The notes below the pieces were generated by a model, which was not told the DNA's origin, made no database searches, and saw nothing but the letters and a program-made list of their open reading frames with translations. Position numbers and translations under genes: made by a program. A DNA stretch of 64,000 nucleotides from Cyrtodaria siliqua. Lineage: Eukaryota; Mollusca; Bivalvia; Adapedonta; Hiatellidae. Positions 54,101 through 62,272 of this stretch are shown here, piece by piece (the stretch's first letter is position 1; every line of letters begins with the position of its first letter). The stretch is taken from assembly GCA_037043455.1 (NCBI GenBank), contig JAWPHD010007160.1:62001-126000 (forward strand), in the 5' to 3' direction.

Positions 54101-55475
54101 TTTAATATTTAAGTCTGATGAGAATGGTACAGTACTGATGGTCAATGTTTAAGATTAACAAATATCTTTAAACCCAGACAAACAGTCATGGAACATGTAC
54201 CACGGTTTTGTCTCATACACGTGGGATTCAAAAGTATAATATGACAGATAAAAACAGAACACAACTTAATTTCTTCAAAATACTTATTCAAATGCTTGTT
54301 TCATTCAAGAATTGGTATATTTGTTCAATTCTTTACTTGAGCTCATTAGCAAAAAAATACAAACTCAACAATTCTCAAAAACTATTCTGTCAAAAATAAA
54401 AGCATCTTATAGCTTAAATATGGCACTTTTCCAAAGAAAAAAAACGTTCTACAACTCAGTTTTACATGTTGCTCTATGACTGAAATATGGTGAAGAGGGC
54501 CTCAAGGAGTATTGGTTATGCCAACAGTCATTTTTGATACATAATTTATTTATTACTTGGTTGAATAAACCCTATAGTCTCTTGCTTTGTGGTAAACACA
54601 TTAATGTCTTTTGTTAGGCTAACAGTACCCAGGGCTACACTTTCCAACAAGCATAATATTATGACATCTCAATTATTTCTTATTCAACATTTAATTTAGA
54701 GGCTAGACTAGCAGTTAATTGATTTTAAATTTATTCTGTAATATTCAATAATTATGCACTATTCATTAATAGCAAGAAACCTAAAATATAAACATATTTA
54801 AAGGGAAACACAGAAATCTTCTCTTTTTTTTTAAAACTCCTGGTGTCTCGTTAGTTTTTCTACATAAGATTCATATTTTCAATTGTAAATTGTTTCAATT
54901 GTAAATCAAAATTATCACTTATTTCAATAGTTCAAAGCAAATTGTTTTTACATAATACTAATTGATGATTATATAGCACCAATAATTGGAAGGTAAACAA
55001 AACAATGTATCCCTTTTATTTAATTATATATGTAAGCAGGTTTTTTATGTGGGACAAAAATTCGGCCTCTTCCCAATTGCGAAAACCTTTATTTTTTCCC
55101 AATTCTTGGGGGAAAAATATCCCAATCTTACATACATTTTAATGAACAATTTTCCTTAAAAACATTCCCCTAAAATAGCAAAACTTACGCTCTTTTGTTC
55201 CCCAATTTTAACAATCTCGCGCTTCTTTTTTCCCAAAATCAGCAGGCCTAGGCCTTTTCTCAATATTTTTTTGAAACCCCACCCCCACTGAATCGATGAA
55301 TAAAGCGGGGTTGCTTATCTTAATTCTAGATAAAAACATGTACTTAAAGAATGCCGTGTTTCCCTTCAATTCTCTGTGGTTGCATTAAAAGTACAGTAAC
55401 ATTTGTCTTACCTTCGTCTATAAGGCACATAACACCTAAAATTTTGACCTGGATAATGCTGCCTCTGGGGTGTAC
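39052..55475 (-). CDS. PPA1: Inorganic pyrophosphatase (family I), C-terminal 169 residues, eight exons
   Basis: Hydrolyses pyrophosphate to phosphate, a Mg-dependent soluble enzyme that drives biosynthetic reactions in the cytosol or mitochondrion. The eight exons read [114 protein letters not shown] and VDKWHYIS. All introns have GT..AG borders and consistent phases. Visible active-site residues are Asp and Lys of ETDWK and Tyr-Lys of RVYKIPDGK (yeast IPP1 Asp152, Lys154, Tyr192, Lys193 by family knowledge). The N-terminal half, with the DDNDP-type metal ligands, lies beyond 64000. Family members are about 285 residues, so roughly 60% is here. Close to PPA1/PPA2; which paralogue cannot be told. 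Introns hold SINEs, MITEs, tandem arrays and an E element. Confidence 0.93.
39447..39852 (-). mobile_element. Family A SINE, copy 3 with 14-bp target duplication
   Basis: CCATGATTATTCAA at 39433-39446 and 39853-39866 brackets a 406-bp element. On the minus strand it starts near GCCCCGTGTGGTTCCC and ends CACCTTAAAACCCAATTCAAT, an ATTCA-type tail. Lies in the last pyrophosphatase intron. Confidence 0.88.
39968..40102 (+). mobile_element. SINE-like family V, copy 2
   Basis: GTTGTGTCCCTGAGCAAGAC, CTTAGTACTGGTTCAACCCAG, ACATCGAGAGTGATTAAG, CGTTACAATCGATGTAAAATAAATAAATAAG; inverted relative to 11250-11390. In the last intron. Confidence 0.75.
40640..40912 (+). mobile_element. Family G-like 3' end in intron
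   Basis: TTATGCCCGAGACATGATTG, GGACGGAAGGATGAACGGAC repeats, a second unit from 40767, then the hairpin TATGCCTCCCTTCAGGGGCATA and AAAAAA. Same tail plan as 26575. Confidence 0.55.
40988..41027 (-). CDS. PPA1: Pyrophosphatase exon
   Basis: 40 bp between TTCTTTACAG and GTACGTAG. Encodes [13 protein letters not shown]; leaves one base into a codon. Confidence 0.85.
41335..41755. repeat. Minisatellite, about 19-bp unit, in intron
   Basis: Units like ACATAAGGCTTTCCTTGGG with variants (GGCATTCCT, TTATTCTTTCC, GGGGCAAAAGG), about 20 copies between exons 40988 and 41984. It generates spurious ORFs on the minus strand. Confidence 0.9.
41984..42059 (-). CDS. PPA1: Pyrophosphatase exon
   Basis: 76 bp between GTATTTTCAG and GTAAATAG. 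Encodes [20 protein letters not shown] and ends in phase 0 with GKEK. Less conserved region of the family. Confidence 0.85.
42600..43200. repeat. Degenerate intronic tandem repeat
   Basis: The unit is TACCAAGGGTAATGTATGAA, GTTTCATGACYGTTGTGTTATTCTAGAGTTACCGCAGGGAA, about 60 bp, four to five copies, interrupted at 42920-43015 by GGACGGACTATAAACC and an (AC)n run. A related stretch is at 43600-43740. Confidence 0.75.
43396..43484 (-). CDS. PPA1: Pyrophosphatase exon
   Basis: 89 bp between AACTTGCAG and GTATGTATG. Encodes [19 protein letters not shown] and on to GDVC; leaves two bases into a codon. Confidence 0.92.
43972..44099. repeat. Long near-perfect palindrome
   Basis: AGGATTCTTGACAGGGGACATGGGCTCA.ATTCC.TGCCTGGAAA pairs with the reverse complement ending AGAATCCT at 44099. 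Arms are about 55 bp, the loop about 18 bp. In the intron between exons 43396 and 44689. Likely a foldback element or a recent inverted duplication. Confidence 0.88.
44511..44535. repeat. Short palindrome
   Basis: CGTAGACATGGGCTCATGTCTACG; it shares ACATGGGCTCA with the 43972 palindrome, 430 bp away. Confidence 0.7.
44689..44775 (-). CDS. PPA1: Pyrophosphatase exon
   Basis: 87 bp, phase 0 to 0, between TTCACAATTCAG and GTATGTAC. Encodes 29 residues starting [16 protein letters not shown], the most diagnostic block of the family. Confidence 0.96.
45051..45450. repeat. Eight-copy 50-bp tandem array
   Basis: ATTGACACTGCTGAATAAGATGAATGCAAATAAATAATAGGTGCTAACAG repeated at exact 50-bp spacing from 45051 to 45450. 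The first two copies share GAGTAAG and TGTAAA variants; one copy has AACGCAAATAAG. In the pyrophosphatase intron. Confidence 0.97.
45521..45898 (-). mobile_element. Family A SINE, copy 4 with 11-bp target duplication
   Basis: TTAAACGCTAT at 45510-45520 and 45899-45909 brackets 378 bp. Tail side ATTGAATTGAATTGGGTTTTAAGG on the left; head CCCAGCAACCTCACGGGGG on the right. Close to copy 3. Confidence 0.88.
45910..46514. other. Intronic sequence without recognised exon
   Basis: A short GGGTGTATAAT triplication lies near 45958-45990. Two plus-strand ORFs of about 60 codons have no family resemblance. Confidence 0.4.
46515..46715. mobile_element. MITE with TTAA flanks
   Basis: TTAA at 46515-46518 and 46712-46715. 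Ends CCCGTTACATATATTATAATGGA and, on the other strand, CCCGCTAAGCACAACTATAATAG. Internal TGATCAGCAGCCAG/CAGGCTGATCTGGG inverted blocks. 201 bp. Confidence 0.75.
46767..46999. repeat. Family J, copy 1
   Basis: GCCAAGCATTATATCATTTTTGCTAA, GAACGAATGTTAGATTCTATTTATCACATAAC, TATATCGAAAATAT-like and CCACACCG blocks match 50538-50825. Confidence 0.75.
47000..48880 (-). mobile_element. Family A SINE, copy 5, split by an E element
   Basis: The left part 47000-47210 (GGTTATATGGTGCC, AGAATGGGCCTAGAACCTTTTTACCTGCAGAACTGCAG) and right part 48790-48880 (GACAAAGGAACACGAATTCGG, CCCTATTCTTGCCCAGGAACCACATGGGGC) are the two halves of one SINE. Its tail side is truncated at family J. Confidence 0.72.
47211..48795 (+). 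mobile_element. Family E, copy 5 (complete), inside a SINE
   Basis: Starts AACAAGAGGTCAATGACC. About five units of about 320 bp, then GGACAGACAGACAGACGGAC, GCCGCACCACGGCATAAG, the hairpin GCTCCGCTGATCTCTGATCAGTTGAGC and TAAAAA. Lies in the pyrophosphatase intron, sense opposite to the gene. Confidence 0.88.
49075..49310 (-). repeat. Inverted copy of part of the 23092 element
   Basis: TCTCTTACGAGAT, GTAGTGAGTTCAAATT, TATTTACTGAATTCACAGT, TGTCACTGTCTCAATATAGCTGTGTGTGGTTGAA, GAGCTATAATTGTATGTATGTATGCGT are complementary to 23260-23480. Confidence 0.8.
49708..49748 (-). CDS. PPA1: Pyrophosphatase exon
   Basis: 41 bp between TCTGCTTTCAG and GTAGGTAT. Encodes (D)[13 protein letters not shown] and ends in phase 0. 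Confidence 0.92.
50047..50222 (-). mobile_element. tRNA-derived SINE with ATTCA tail
   Basis: On the minus strand: GAGGCCATGGTGTAATGGTTAACATC (box A region, TGGTGTAATGG) and CGTTCGTTCTATC (degenerate B box), then a body with AGCCTCGCTGTTAAACAACATTCAA and tail ATTCAATTCAATTG. The tail type is that of family A, although the heads differ. In an intron. Confidence 0.75.
50441..50825. mobile_element. Family J, copy 2, foldback type
   Basis: The left arm of about 78 bp (50455-50533: AATCTTACATGAGTACTCATTCATTATTGAATTTATTAAA) is inverted to 50552-50630 (TTTAATAAATTCAATAATGAATGAG, AACGAATGTTAGATTC). Right part GGTATATCGAAAATATAGAATGGT, CCACACCGTAA matches 46767-46999. Confidence 0.75.
50870..51095. 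repeat. Family N, copy 2
   Basis: GCCGCCCCAGAGAGTGGAAGGATACATCCTGCCCTACTC, GACGAGGCTAAGAAGAGTCTTGCCCAAGAACATAC resembles 13728-13955. Confidence 0.45.
51096..53144. other. Intronic sequence with a 300-bp-spaced duplication
   Basis: ATGAATGACAACATGGCATTT..AATCAATGGGCGTGTTA at about 51200 recurs as ATGAATGACAACATGACATTT..AATCAGTGGGCGTGTTAGA at about 51505. The rest is AT-rich with no exon signal. Segment 51880-52000 (GGCGTGGTTCCGGTTTCCCGACCAACCTTG) looks like a foreign insert, unassigned. Confidence 0.5.
53145..53207 (-). CDS. PPA1: Pyrophosphatase exon
   Basis: 63 bp between TATATTGCAG and GTAAGGCA. Encodes (G)[19 protein letters not shown](N), including catalytic Asp and Lys. Phase 1 on both sides. 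Confidence 0.93.
53208..54797. other. Intronic AT-rich sequence
   Basis: No further exon is required by the phases and none was seen. A GGGGTATG/CATACCCC inverted pair sits at about 53616-53670. Confidence 0.5.
54798..55369 (+). mobile_element. MITE family M1, copy 3
   Basis: TTAA at 54798-54801. Left end AGGGAAACACAGAAATCTT; right end on the other strand TTGAAGGGAAACACGGCATTCTTTAAG, where the flanking TTAA has become TTGA. TGGTGTCTCGTTAGTTTTTCTACATAA matches copies 1 and 2. About 270 bp of unrelated sequence (TTCCCAATT motifs, 55030-55300) enlarges it. Ends 42 bp from an exon. Confidence 0.78.
55412..55475 (-). CDS. PPA1: Pyrophosphatase exon (first in window)
   Basis: 64 bp, entering in phase 0 after CCTTTACAG and leaving one base into a codon before GTAAGACA. 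Encodes [26 protein letters not shown] ends 42 bp past the donor. Confidence 0.9.
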
Positions 55476-55833
55476 CTGTAAAGGGGAGGTAACTCATGTA
55501 AACACTGGTTTTGTCTATCTACTCGGGAATGAAACCATTCCTTTAAACGTATAATTCCGGTTTACTTTTTTTTTCTAAATCATTTCCAAAGTTCTGTATG
55601 AACACTTGAATAGATTATTGATCTTAAATACATTATGGGAAGTATTACAATAAAATATATACTAATATATTTCACATCTGACATTTAAGCTATTCAAAAG
55701 ACGACAAGTTTAGTGACAATATATGCAGGTTACACAAGAAATCCACGGATTCACATGTCTCGCCTAACGGGGGCTGGACTTAATAAAAAGGTCAATGATG
55801 CTTAAATGAAAGTTTGTAAACATTTTAGTAACT
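55476..55833. other. Start of the upstream intron
   Basis: No exon encoding the metal-binding N-terminal block of pyrophosphatase was found here or further right. Confidence 0.5.
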
Positions 55834-57735
55834 AACAAGAGGTCAATGACCTTGAAGCTCTACTGATTGATTTTGATTTCAGGAAGAAGTCGCTACAAAC
55901 TTGTTTTTTGAAAATCTATTTTTAGCTGTGGTGGCCATCTTGAATATCCGGCCGACCTGAAATTTTGCTAGGATCAATTAGACAACAAGAGCAACATTCC
56001 TGTGAAGTTTCATGACACGTCAAGTAGATTCAGAGGAGTAGTCGCTACAAGTTTTCATTATATAACTCTATGTAAACAAAGATGGCTGCTGACAGCTATG
56101 TTTAACATTGAATCAAAATAATGTTCGACTCGGACAACCATCATGTCATGCTGATCATTTTAGAAAAAGTACCATATCAATATCTCTTATAGTTTTCAAG
56201 AAGTAGTCGCTACAAACTTATTTATTTTAAATCTATTTTTAGCTGTGGTGGCCATCTTGAATTTCTGGCGAGCCTGAAATTTTTCTAGGATCAACTAGAC
56301 ATCAAGAACAACATTCGTGTGAAGTTTCATGAAAATCCATCAAGTAGTTCACAGCAGTAGTCGCTACAAGTTTTCATTATATAACTCTATGTAAACAAAG
56401 ATGGCCACTGGCAGCCATGTTTAACGTCGAATCAAAATAATGTTCGACTCAAATAACCATCATGTCATGCTGATCATTTTAGAAAAAGTCCCATATCAAT
56501 ATCACTTATAGTTTTCAAGAAGTAGTCATTACAAACTTATTTTTTTCAAATCTATTTTTAGATGTTGCGGCCATCTTGAATTTCTGGCCGATCTGAAATT
56601 CTGCTAGGATCAATTAGACATCAAGAGCAACATTCCTGTGAAGTTTCATGAAAATCCGTCAAGTAGTTTCAGAGGAGTAGTCGCTACAAGTTTTCATTAT
56701 ATAACTCTATGTAAACAAAGATGGCCGCTGACATGCAGCCATGTTTAACATCGAATCAAAATGATTTTTGACAAGGACCAACATCATGTCATGCTGATCA
56801 TTTTAGAAAAAGTCCCATATCAATATCACTTATAGTTTTCAAGAAGTAGTCGCTACAAACTTGTATTTTGAAAATCTATTTTTAGCCATGGCGGCCATCT
56901 TGAATTTCTGGCCGATCTGAAATTTTGCTAGGATCAATTAGACATCAAGAGCAACATTCCTGTGAAGTTTCATGAAAATCCGCCAAGTAGTTTCAGAGGA
57001 GTATTCGCTACAAGTTTTCATTATATAACTCTATGTAACCAAAGATGGCCACTGGCAGCCATGTTTAAAGTCGAATCAAAATAATGTTCGACTCGGATAA
57101 CCATCATGTCATGCTGATCATTTTAGAAAAAGTCCCATATCAATATCTCTTATAGTTTTCAAGAAGTAGTCGCTACAAACTTATTTTTTAAAAATCTATT
57201 TTTAGCCATGGCGGCCATCTTGAATTTCCGGCCGACCTGAAATTTTGCTAGGATCAATTAGACATCAAGAGCAACATTCCTGTGAAGTTTCATGAAAATC
57301 CGTCAAGTAGTTTCAGAGTAGTATTCGCTACAAGTTTTTACTATATAACTCTATGTAAACAAAGATGGCCGCTGGCAGCCATGTTTAACGTCGAATCAAA
57401 ACAATTTTTGAGAAGGACCAACATCATATCATACTGATCATTTTAGAAAAAGTCCCATATCAATAACGCTTATAGTTTTCACAAAGTAGTCGCTACAAAC
57501 TTGTATTTTAAAAATCTATTTTTAGCTTTGGCGGCCATCTTGGATTTCACATCAACATGAATTTTTGGTAGGATCAACTTGACTTCATGGGCAACATTTC
57601 TGTAAAGTTTCATGAATATCCATCCAGTAGTTTCAGAGGAGTAGTCGCTACAAATAAAAGTTAACGGACGGACAGACAGACGGACGACGCACCACGGCAT
57701 AAGCTCTGCTGATCTCTGATCAGTAGAGCTAAAAA
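55834..57735 (+). mobile_element. Family E, copy 6 (complete)
   Basis: AACAAGAGGTCAATGACC start, about six units of about 320 bp (AGTAGTCGCTACAAACTT-type starts at 55885, 56204, 56523, 56843, 57163, 57484), GGACGGACAGACAGACGGAC, hairpin, AGTAGAGCTAAAAAC. Confidence 0.9.
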
Positions 57736-57779
57736 CAATGGAGTTTGCTGAGATGACATTTAAGTGTATTTGTTTAAAA

Positions 57780-59339
57780 AACAAGAGGTCAATGACCTTG
57801 AAGCTCTACTGATAGATTTTTGATAGCTAGGTCAACATTCCCGTGAAGTTTCATGAAAATCCATCAAGTAGTTTCATAGGAGTAGTTGCTACAAGTTTTC
57901 ATTATATAACTCTATGTACACAAAGATGGCCGCTGGCGGCCATGTTTAATGTCAAATCAAAATAATTTTTGACAAGGATCAACATCATGTCATACTGATC
58001 ATTTTAGAAAAAGTCCCATATCAATCAAATCAAAATAATTTTTGACAAGGATCAACATCATGTCATACTGATCATTTTAGAAAAAGTCCCATATCAATAT
58101 CATTTATAGTTTTTAAGAAGTAGTCGCTACAAACTTGTTTTTTGAAAATCTATTTTTAGCCGCGGTGGCCATCTTGAATTTCCGGCCGACCTGAAATTTT
58201 GCTAGGATCAATTAGACATCAAGAGCAACATTCCTGGGAAGTTTCTTAAAAATCCGTCAAGTAGTTTCAGAGGAGTAGTCGCTACAAGTTTTCATTATAT
58301 AACTGTATGTAAACAAAGATGGCCACTGGCAGCCATGTTTAACGTCGAATCAAAATAATGTTCGACTCATATAACCATCATGTCATGCTGATCATTTTAG
58401 AAAAAGTCCCATATCAATATCTCTTACAGTTTTCAAGAAGTAGTCGCTAAAAATTTATTTATTTTAAATCTATTTTTAGCCGTGGTGGCCATCTTGAATT
58501 TCCGGCTAGCCTGAAATTTTGCTAGGATCAATTAGACATCAAGAGCAACATTCCTGTGAAGTTTCATGAACATCCGTCAAGTAGTTTCAGAGGAGTAGTC
58601 GCTACAAGTTTTTACTATATAACTCTATGTAAACAAAGATGGCCTCTGGCAGCCATGTTTAACGTCGAATCAAAATAATGTTTGACTAGGATCAACATCA
58701 TGTCATGATGATCATTTTAGAAAAAGTCCCATATCAATATCACTTATAGTTTTCAAGAAGTAGTCGCAACAAACTTATTTTTTAAAAATCTATTTTTAGC
58801 TGTGGCAGCCATCTTGAATTTCTGGCCAACCTGAAATTTTGCTAGGATCAATTAGACATCAACAGCAACATTCCTGTAAAGTTTCATGAAAATCCGCCAA
58901 GTAGTTTCAGAGGAGTAGTCGCTACAAGTTTTTACTATATAACTCTATGTAAACAAAGATGGCCACTGGCAGCTGGCATGTTTAACGTCGAATCAAAACA
59001 ATTTTTGACAAGGACCAACATCATGTCATGCTGATCATTATAGAAAAAGTCCCATATCAATATCACTTATAGTTTTCAAGAAGTAGTCGCTACAAACTTG
59101 TATTTTAAAATTCTAATTTTAGCTTTGGCGGCCATCTAGGATTTCACATCAACATGAATTTTTGCTAGGATCAACTAGACTTCATGGACAACATTTCTGT
59201 AAAGTTTCATGAATATCCATCCAGTAGTTTCAGAGGAGTAGTCGCTACAAATAAAAGTTAACGGACAGACAGACAGACAGACGACGGACGCCGCACCACG
59301 GCATAAGCTCCGCTGATCTCTGATCAGTTGAGCTAAAAA
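57780..59339 (+). mobile_element. Family E, copy 7 (complete)
   Basis: AACAAGAGGTCAATGACC start 45 bp after copy 6 ends. The first unit is shortened and an 80-bp stretch (AATCAAAATAATTTTTGACAAGGATCAACATCATGTCATACTG) is duplicated at about 57955 and 58027. Ends CAGTTGAGCTAAAAAT. Confidence 0.88.
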
Positions 59340-59353
59340 TGCCATTCTATTAA

Positions 59354-59430
59354 AAACAAGCGGCCCAAGAGGGCCTGTGGACGCTCTATTGGCTAAAACG
59401 GCTCTTATATCAAGGGTTGTCGACATAAAA
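59354..59430 (+). mobile_element. Family D 5' fragment, copy 4
   Basis: AAACAAGCGGCCCAAGAGGGCCTGTGGACGCTCTATTGGCTAAAACGGCTCTTAT, then truncated. Confidence 0.7.
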
Positions 59431-60604
59431 TTCCCTTGTACTTCTTTTAAAACATTGCAAAAACAACAGGGATAGGATGGCCTTAGATCGCTCAACTGGT
59501 AATCATGCACAATAAGTCTGCTGTGTCTAGACTGGCATGGGTATTTTTAATTTGTCCCACTTTCTTCTATGAATGAAATTTCATAACAAGAGGTCAATGA
59601 CCTTGAAGCTCTACTGATTGATTTTGATTTCAGGAAGTAGTCGCTACAAACTGGTTTTTTGAAAATCTATTTTTAGCCGTGGCGGCCATCTTGAACTTCC
59701 GGCTGACCTGATATTTTGCTAGGATCAATTAGACATCAAGAGCAACATTGCTGTGAAGTTTCATGAAAATCCGTCAAGTAGTTTCAGAGGAGTAGTCGCT
59801 ACAAGTTTTCATTATATAACTCTATGTAAACAAAGATGGCCACTGACAGCCATGTTTAACATTGAATCAAAATAATGTTCAACTTGGATAACCATCATGT
59901 CATGCTGATCATTTTAGAAAAAGTCCCATATCAATATCTCTTATAGTTTTCAAGAAGTAGTCGCTACAAACTTATTTTTTAAAAATCTATTTTTAGCCAT
60001 GGCGGCCATCTTGAATTTCCGGCCGACCTGAAATTTTGCTAAGATCAATATGCATCAAGAGCAACATTCGTGTGAAGTTTCATGAAAATTCATCAAGTAG
60101 TTCCACAGGAGTAGTCGCTACAAGTTTTCATTATATAACTCTATGTAAACAAAGATGGCCACTGGCAGCCATGTTTAATGTCGAATCAAAATAATGTTCG
60201 ACTCGAATAACCATCATGTCATGCTGATCATTTTAGAAAAAGTCCCATATCAATATCACTTATAGTTTTCAAGAAGTAGTCGCTATAAATTTGTATTTTA
60301 AAACTCTATTTTTAGCTTTGGTGGCCATCTTGGATTTCACATGAACATGAATTTTTGTGCTCAAAGAAAATTATTTTAAGAGACAGGCCCAGGGCTTGTT
60401 GCTTCTGAAAATGGACAGGCCCCGATTTGAAATGGACAGGCCCTGATTTGAAATGGACAGGCCCTTGATTTAAAATGGAAAGGTCCAATATTTTTTTCTT
60501 ATTGGAAATGTGTCTTTATTCACTTTTATAGAACACATTTGTTACGCATGTATTATTCAAGCTCAGAACCTCCTCTGACTAGATTTTTCTTTTTGCTACC
60601 ACTT

Positions 60605-60700
60605 TATGCTCCCTGGTCAGCGGACTTATTTACCATTTCGTTTAAAATATGTTAGAATAGAATATTACATAGTAATTTATAACCAATGCAAAGGAGAGTA
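60605..60700. repeat. Family F fragment
   Basis: CTCCCTGGTCAGCGGACTTATTTACC, TTTAAAATATGTTAGAAT, AATTTATAACCAATGCAAAGGAGA matches 2716-2800. Confidence 0.65.
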
Positions 60701-60876
60701 CTAGCACTTTTGCCAAACGATAATAATCAGAGCCGACTTGGTGAAACTGGAGCTAAACTTGGAGCCAAATTTTTAATCAGGTTTTATGAGACTATCAGAG
60801 CCTCCTCTGGCTATATTTTTTCTTTTTGTCACCACTTTCTCCAAGTAAAGAATTAGGAGCCTAGACTAGAATTCAT

Positions 60877-61474
60877 TTAAAACAGGGAGTACGTTATAGG
60901 GAGGAGAAACGGGTTCATAAACGCTCTACTTTATCGATTTATGTTGTCGCGCTAGAACGCCGCCATTTACTATTTTATCGATACAGGTAAATCGATCGTA
61001 AGCGCGTTACATTTGAAAAGTTAAAATTTCAGCCAACATCTCTAATAAGGCAGTTTTTACAGCCCCCTTTTAACGGCTTTCTCTTATGAACAACATCACG
61101 AAATTACCTTCTTGACAAAGATAAATATGTCTACTATTTACTTTTTGTTATTATTAATGCCTAATATAACCCATACTTCGTATCTCGTTTGCAATAGCCC
61201 CACACCATTTTTAATTCGATAAAATTAAAAATTTAGCTGATATCTCAAAAGGCACATTTTCGTCACCTCTTTAGGCTTTGTCTAAATATAATCACCACCA
61301 TGAAATTACCTTCTTGACAAAGATAAATATGTTTACTATTCACTTTTTGTTATTATTAATGCCTAAATAACCCGTAGTCTCGTATCTCGTTTGCAATAGC
61401 TATACACTGTCACTATTTTTTATTTGGCGCAGAGTGGCGCCATCTTTGTTACACGGAACGTACTCCCTGTTTAA
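60877..61474. mobile_element. Nested MITE with TTAA flanks
   Basis: TTAA at 60877-60880 and 61471-61474; ends AACAGGGAGTACGTT and, on the other strand, ACAGGGAGTACGTT. Contains a 202-bp tandem duplication (AAATTACCTTCTTGACAAAG at 61101 and 61303). The shared AGGGAGTAC core recalls the MITE at 16193. Confidence 0.75.
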
Positions 61475-62272
61475 AAGTAGGATTCCAGGAACTCCTTACA
61501 TCTTAAATAATGAATAGAAATATACTTTATATCTGTATTTATACATATACAGTATATATATTTTTCTTTCCAACAACATGTATTTGTAAAGGACAGTTTT
61601 TCTTATTTGATTATGTAAAAAAAAAAAATCCGAAATTATGTACCATCCGAACTACTAGGACACCGCACTTTTACGGCCCGAACATTTCACAAACATTCAA
61701 TCGAAATACCATTAATAACGAATTTTTTTCATGCATTAGTGTGTTTTTAATGACAAAAACGGTATTTATTATCACAAAGGAAAGAAAACACAACCCTAAT
61801 AGCAGAATAATGAGTTTTAACTTTTATGTCAACAATTGTCGACCTCAAAGTTGTGACAAACTGCCGACACGAAGCCAGGCAAAATATTCGAACTTCTTAT
61901 TGTTTCAATGTGTGTATAACACATTTCAATTACTTTATTGCAATTGTTTTCACAGTTCACAATACACATGGGAGTATTTTGTCTTGAGGAACTTGAGCTT
62001 GAGATCCAGTAAAACTGATTTTTTTTTGTTAGACAGGCCCGCCGGGCTCGTCTGCAAAATGAGACAGGCCCGGAATGGATTTCGAGAGCCCCGGGCGTCG
62101 GGCTATCCTCTTTTTTGAGCACTGTCAACTAGAAATTATGGGCAACATTTCTGTAAAGTTTCATGAATATCCATCCATTAGTTTCAGAGGAGTAGTCGCT
62201 ACAAATAAAAGTTTACGGACATACGGACGACGGACGCCGCACCACGGCATAAGCTCTGCGTCGAGCTAAAAA

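Larger units (their letters stand above)
60357..62122. mobile_element. Insertion with GTGCTCAAA inverted ends
   Basis: Begins GTGCTCAAAGAAAA and ends TTTTTTGAGCAC. Subterminal blocks are direct repeats: AGACAGGCCCAGGGCTTGTTGCTTCTGAAAATGGACAGGCCCCG at the left, AGACAGGCCCGCCGGGCTCGTCTGCAAAATGAGACAGGCCCGG at the right. Further GGACAGGCCCYGATTTGAAAT units follow at 60414-60480. A plus-strand ORF (61510-62118) shows no recognised transposase motif. It contains a family F fragment and a nested MITE. Superfamily unknown. Confidence 0.65.
59585..62272 (+). mobile_element. Family E, copy 8, split by a 1.77-kb insertion
   Basis: 5' part 59585-60356 (AACAAGAGGTCAATGACC and two to three units) and 3' part 62123-62272 (GGGCAACATTTCTGTAAAGT, CGGACGACGGACGCCGCACC, GAGCTAAAAAT with a shortened hairpin) are colinear with copies 6 and 7. 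The insertion replaces about six target bases. Confidence 0.85.

Noticed and set aside
57479..57784. 101-codon minus-strand ORF, and a similar one at 59175-59510
   Set aside because: Both are antisense readings of the family E 3' end.
61510..62118. 202-codon plus-strand ORF
   Set aside because: Begins in AT-rich sequence, runs into the GACAGGCCC subterminal repeat and shows no transposase, helicase or polymerase motif.
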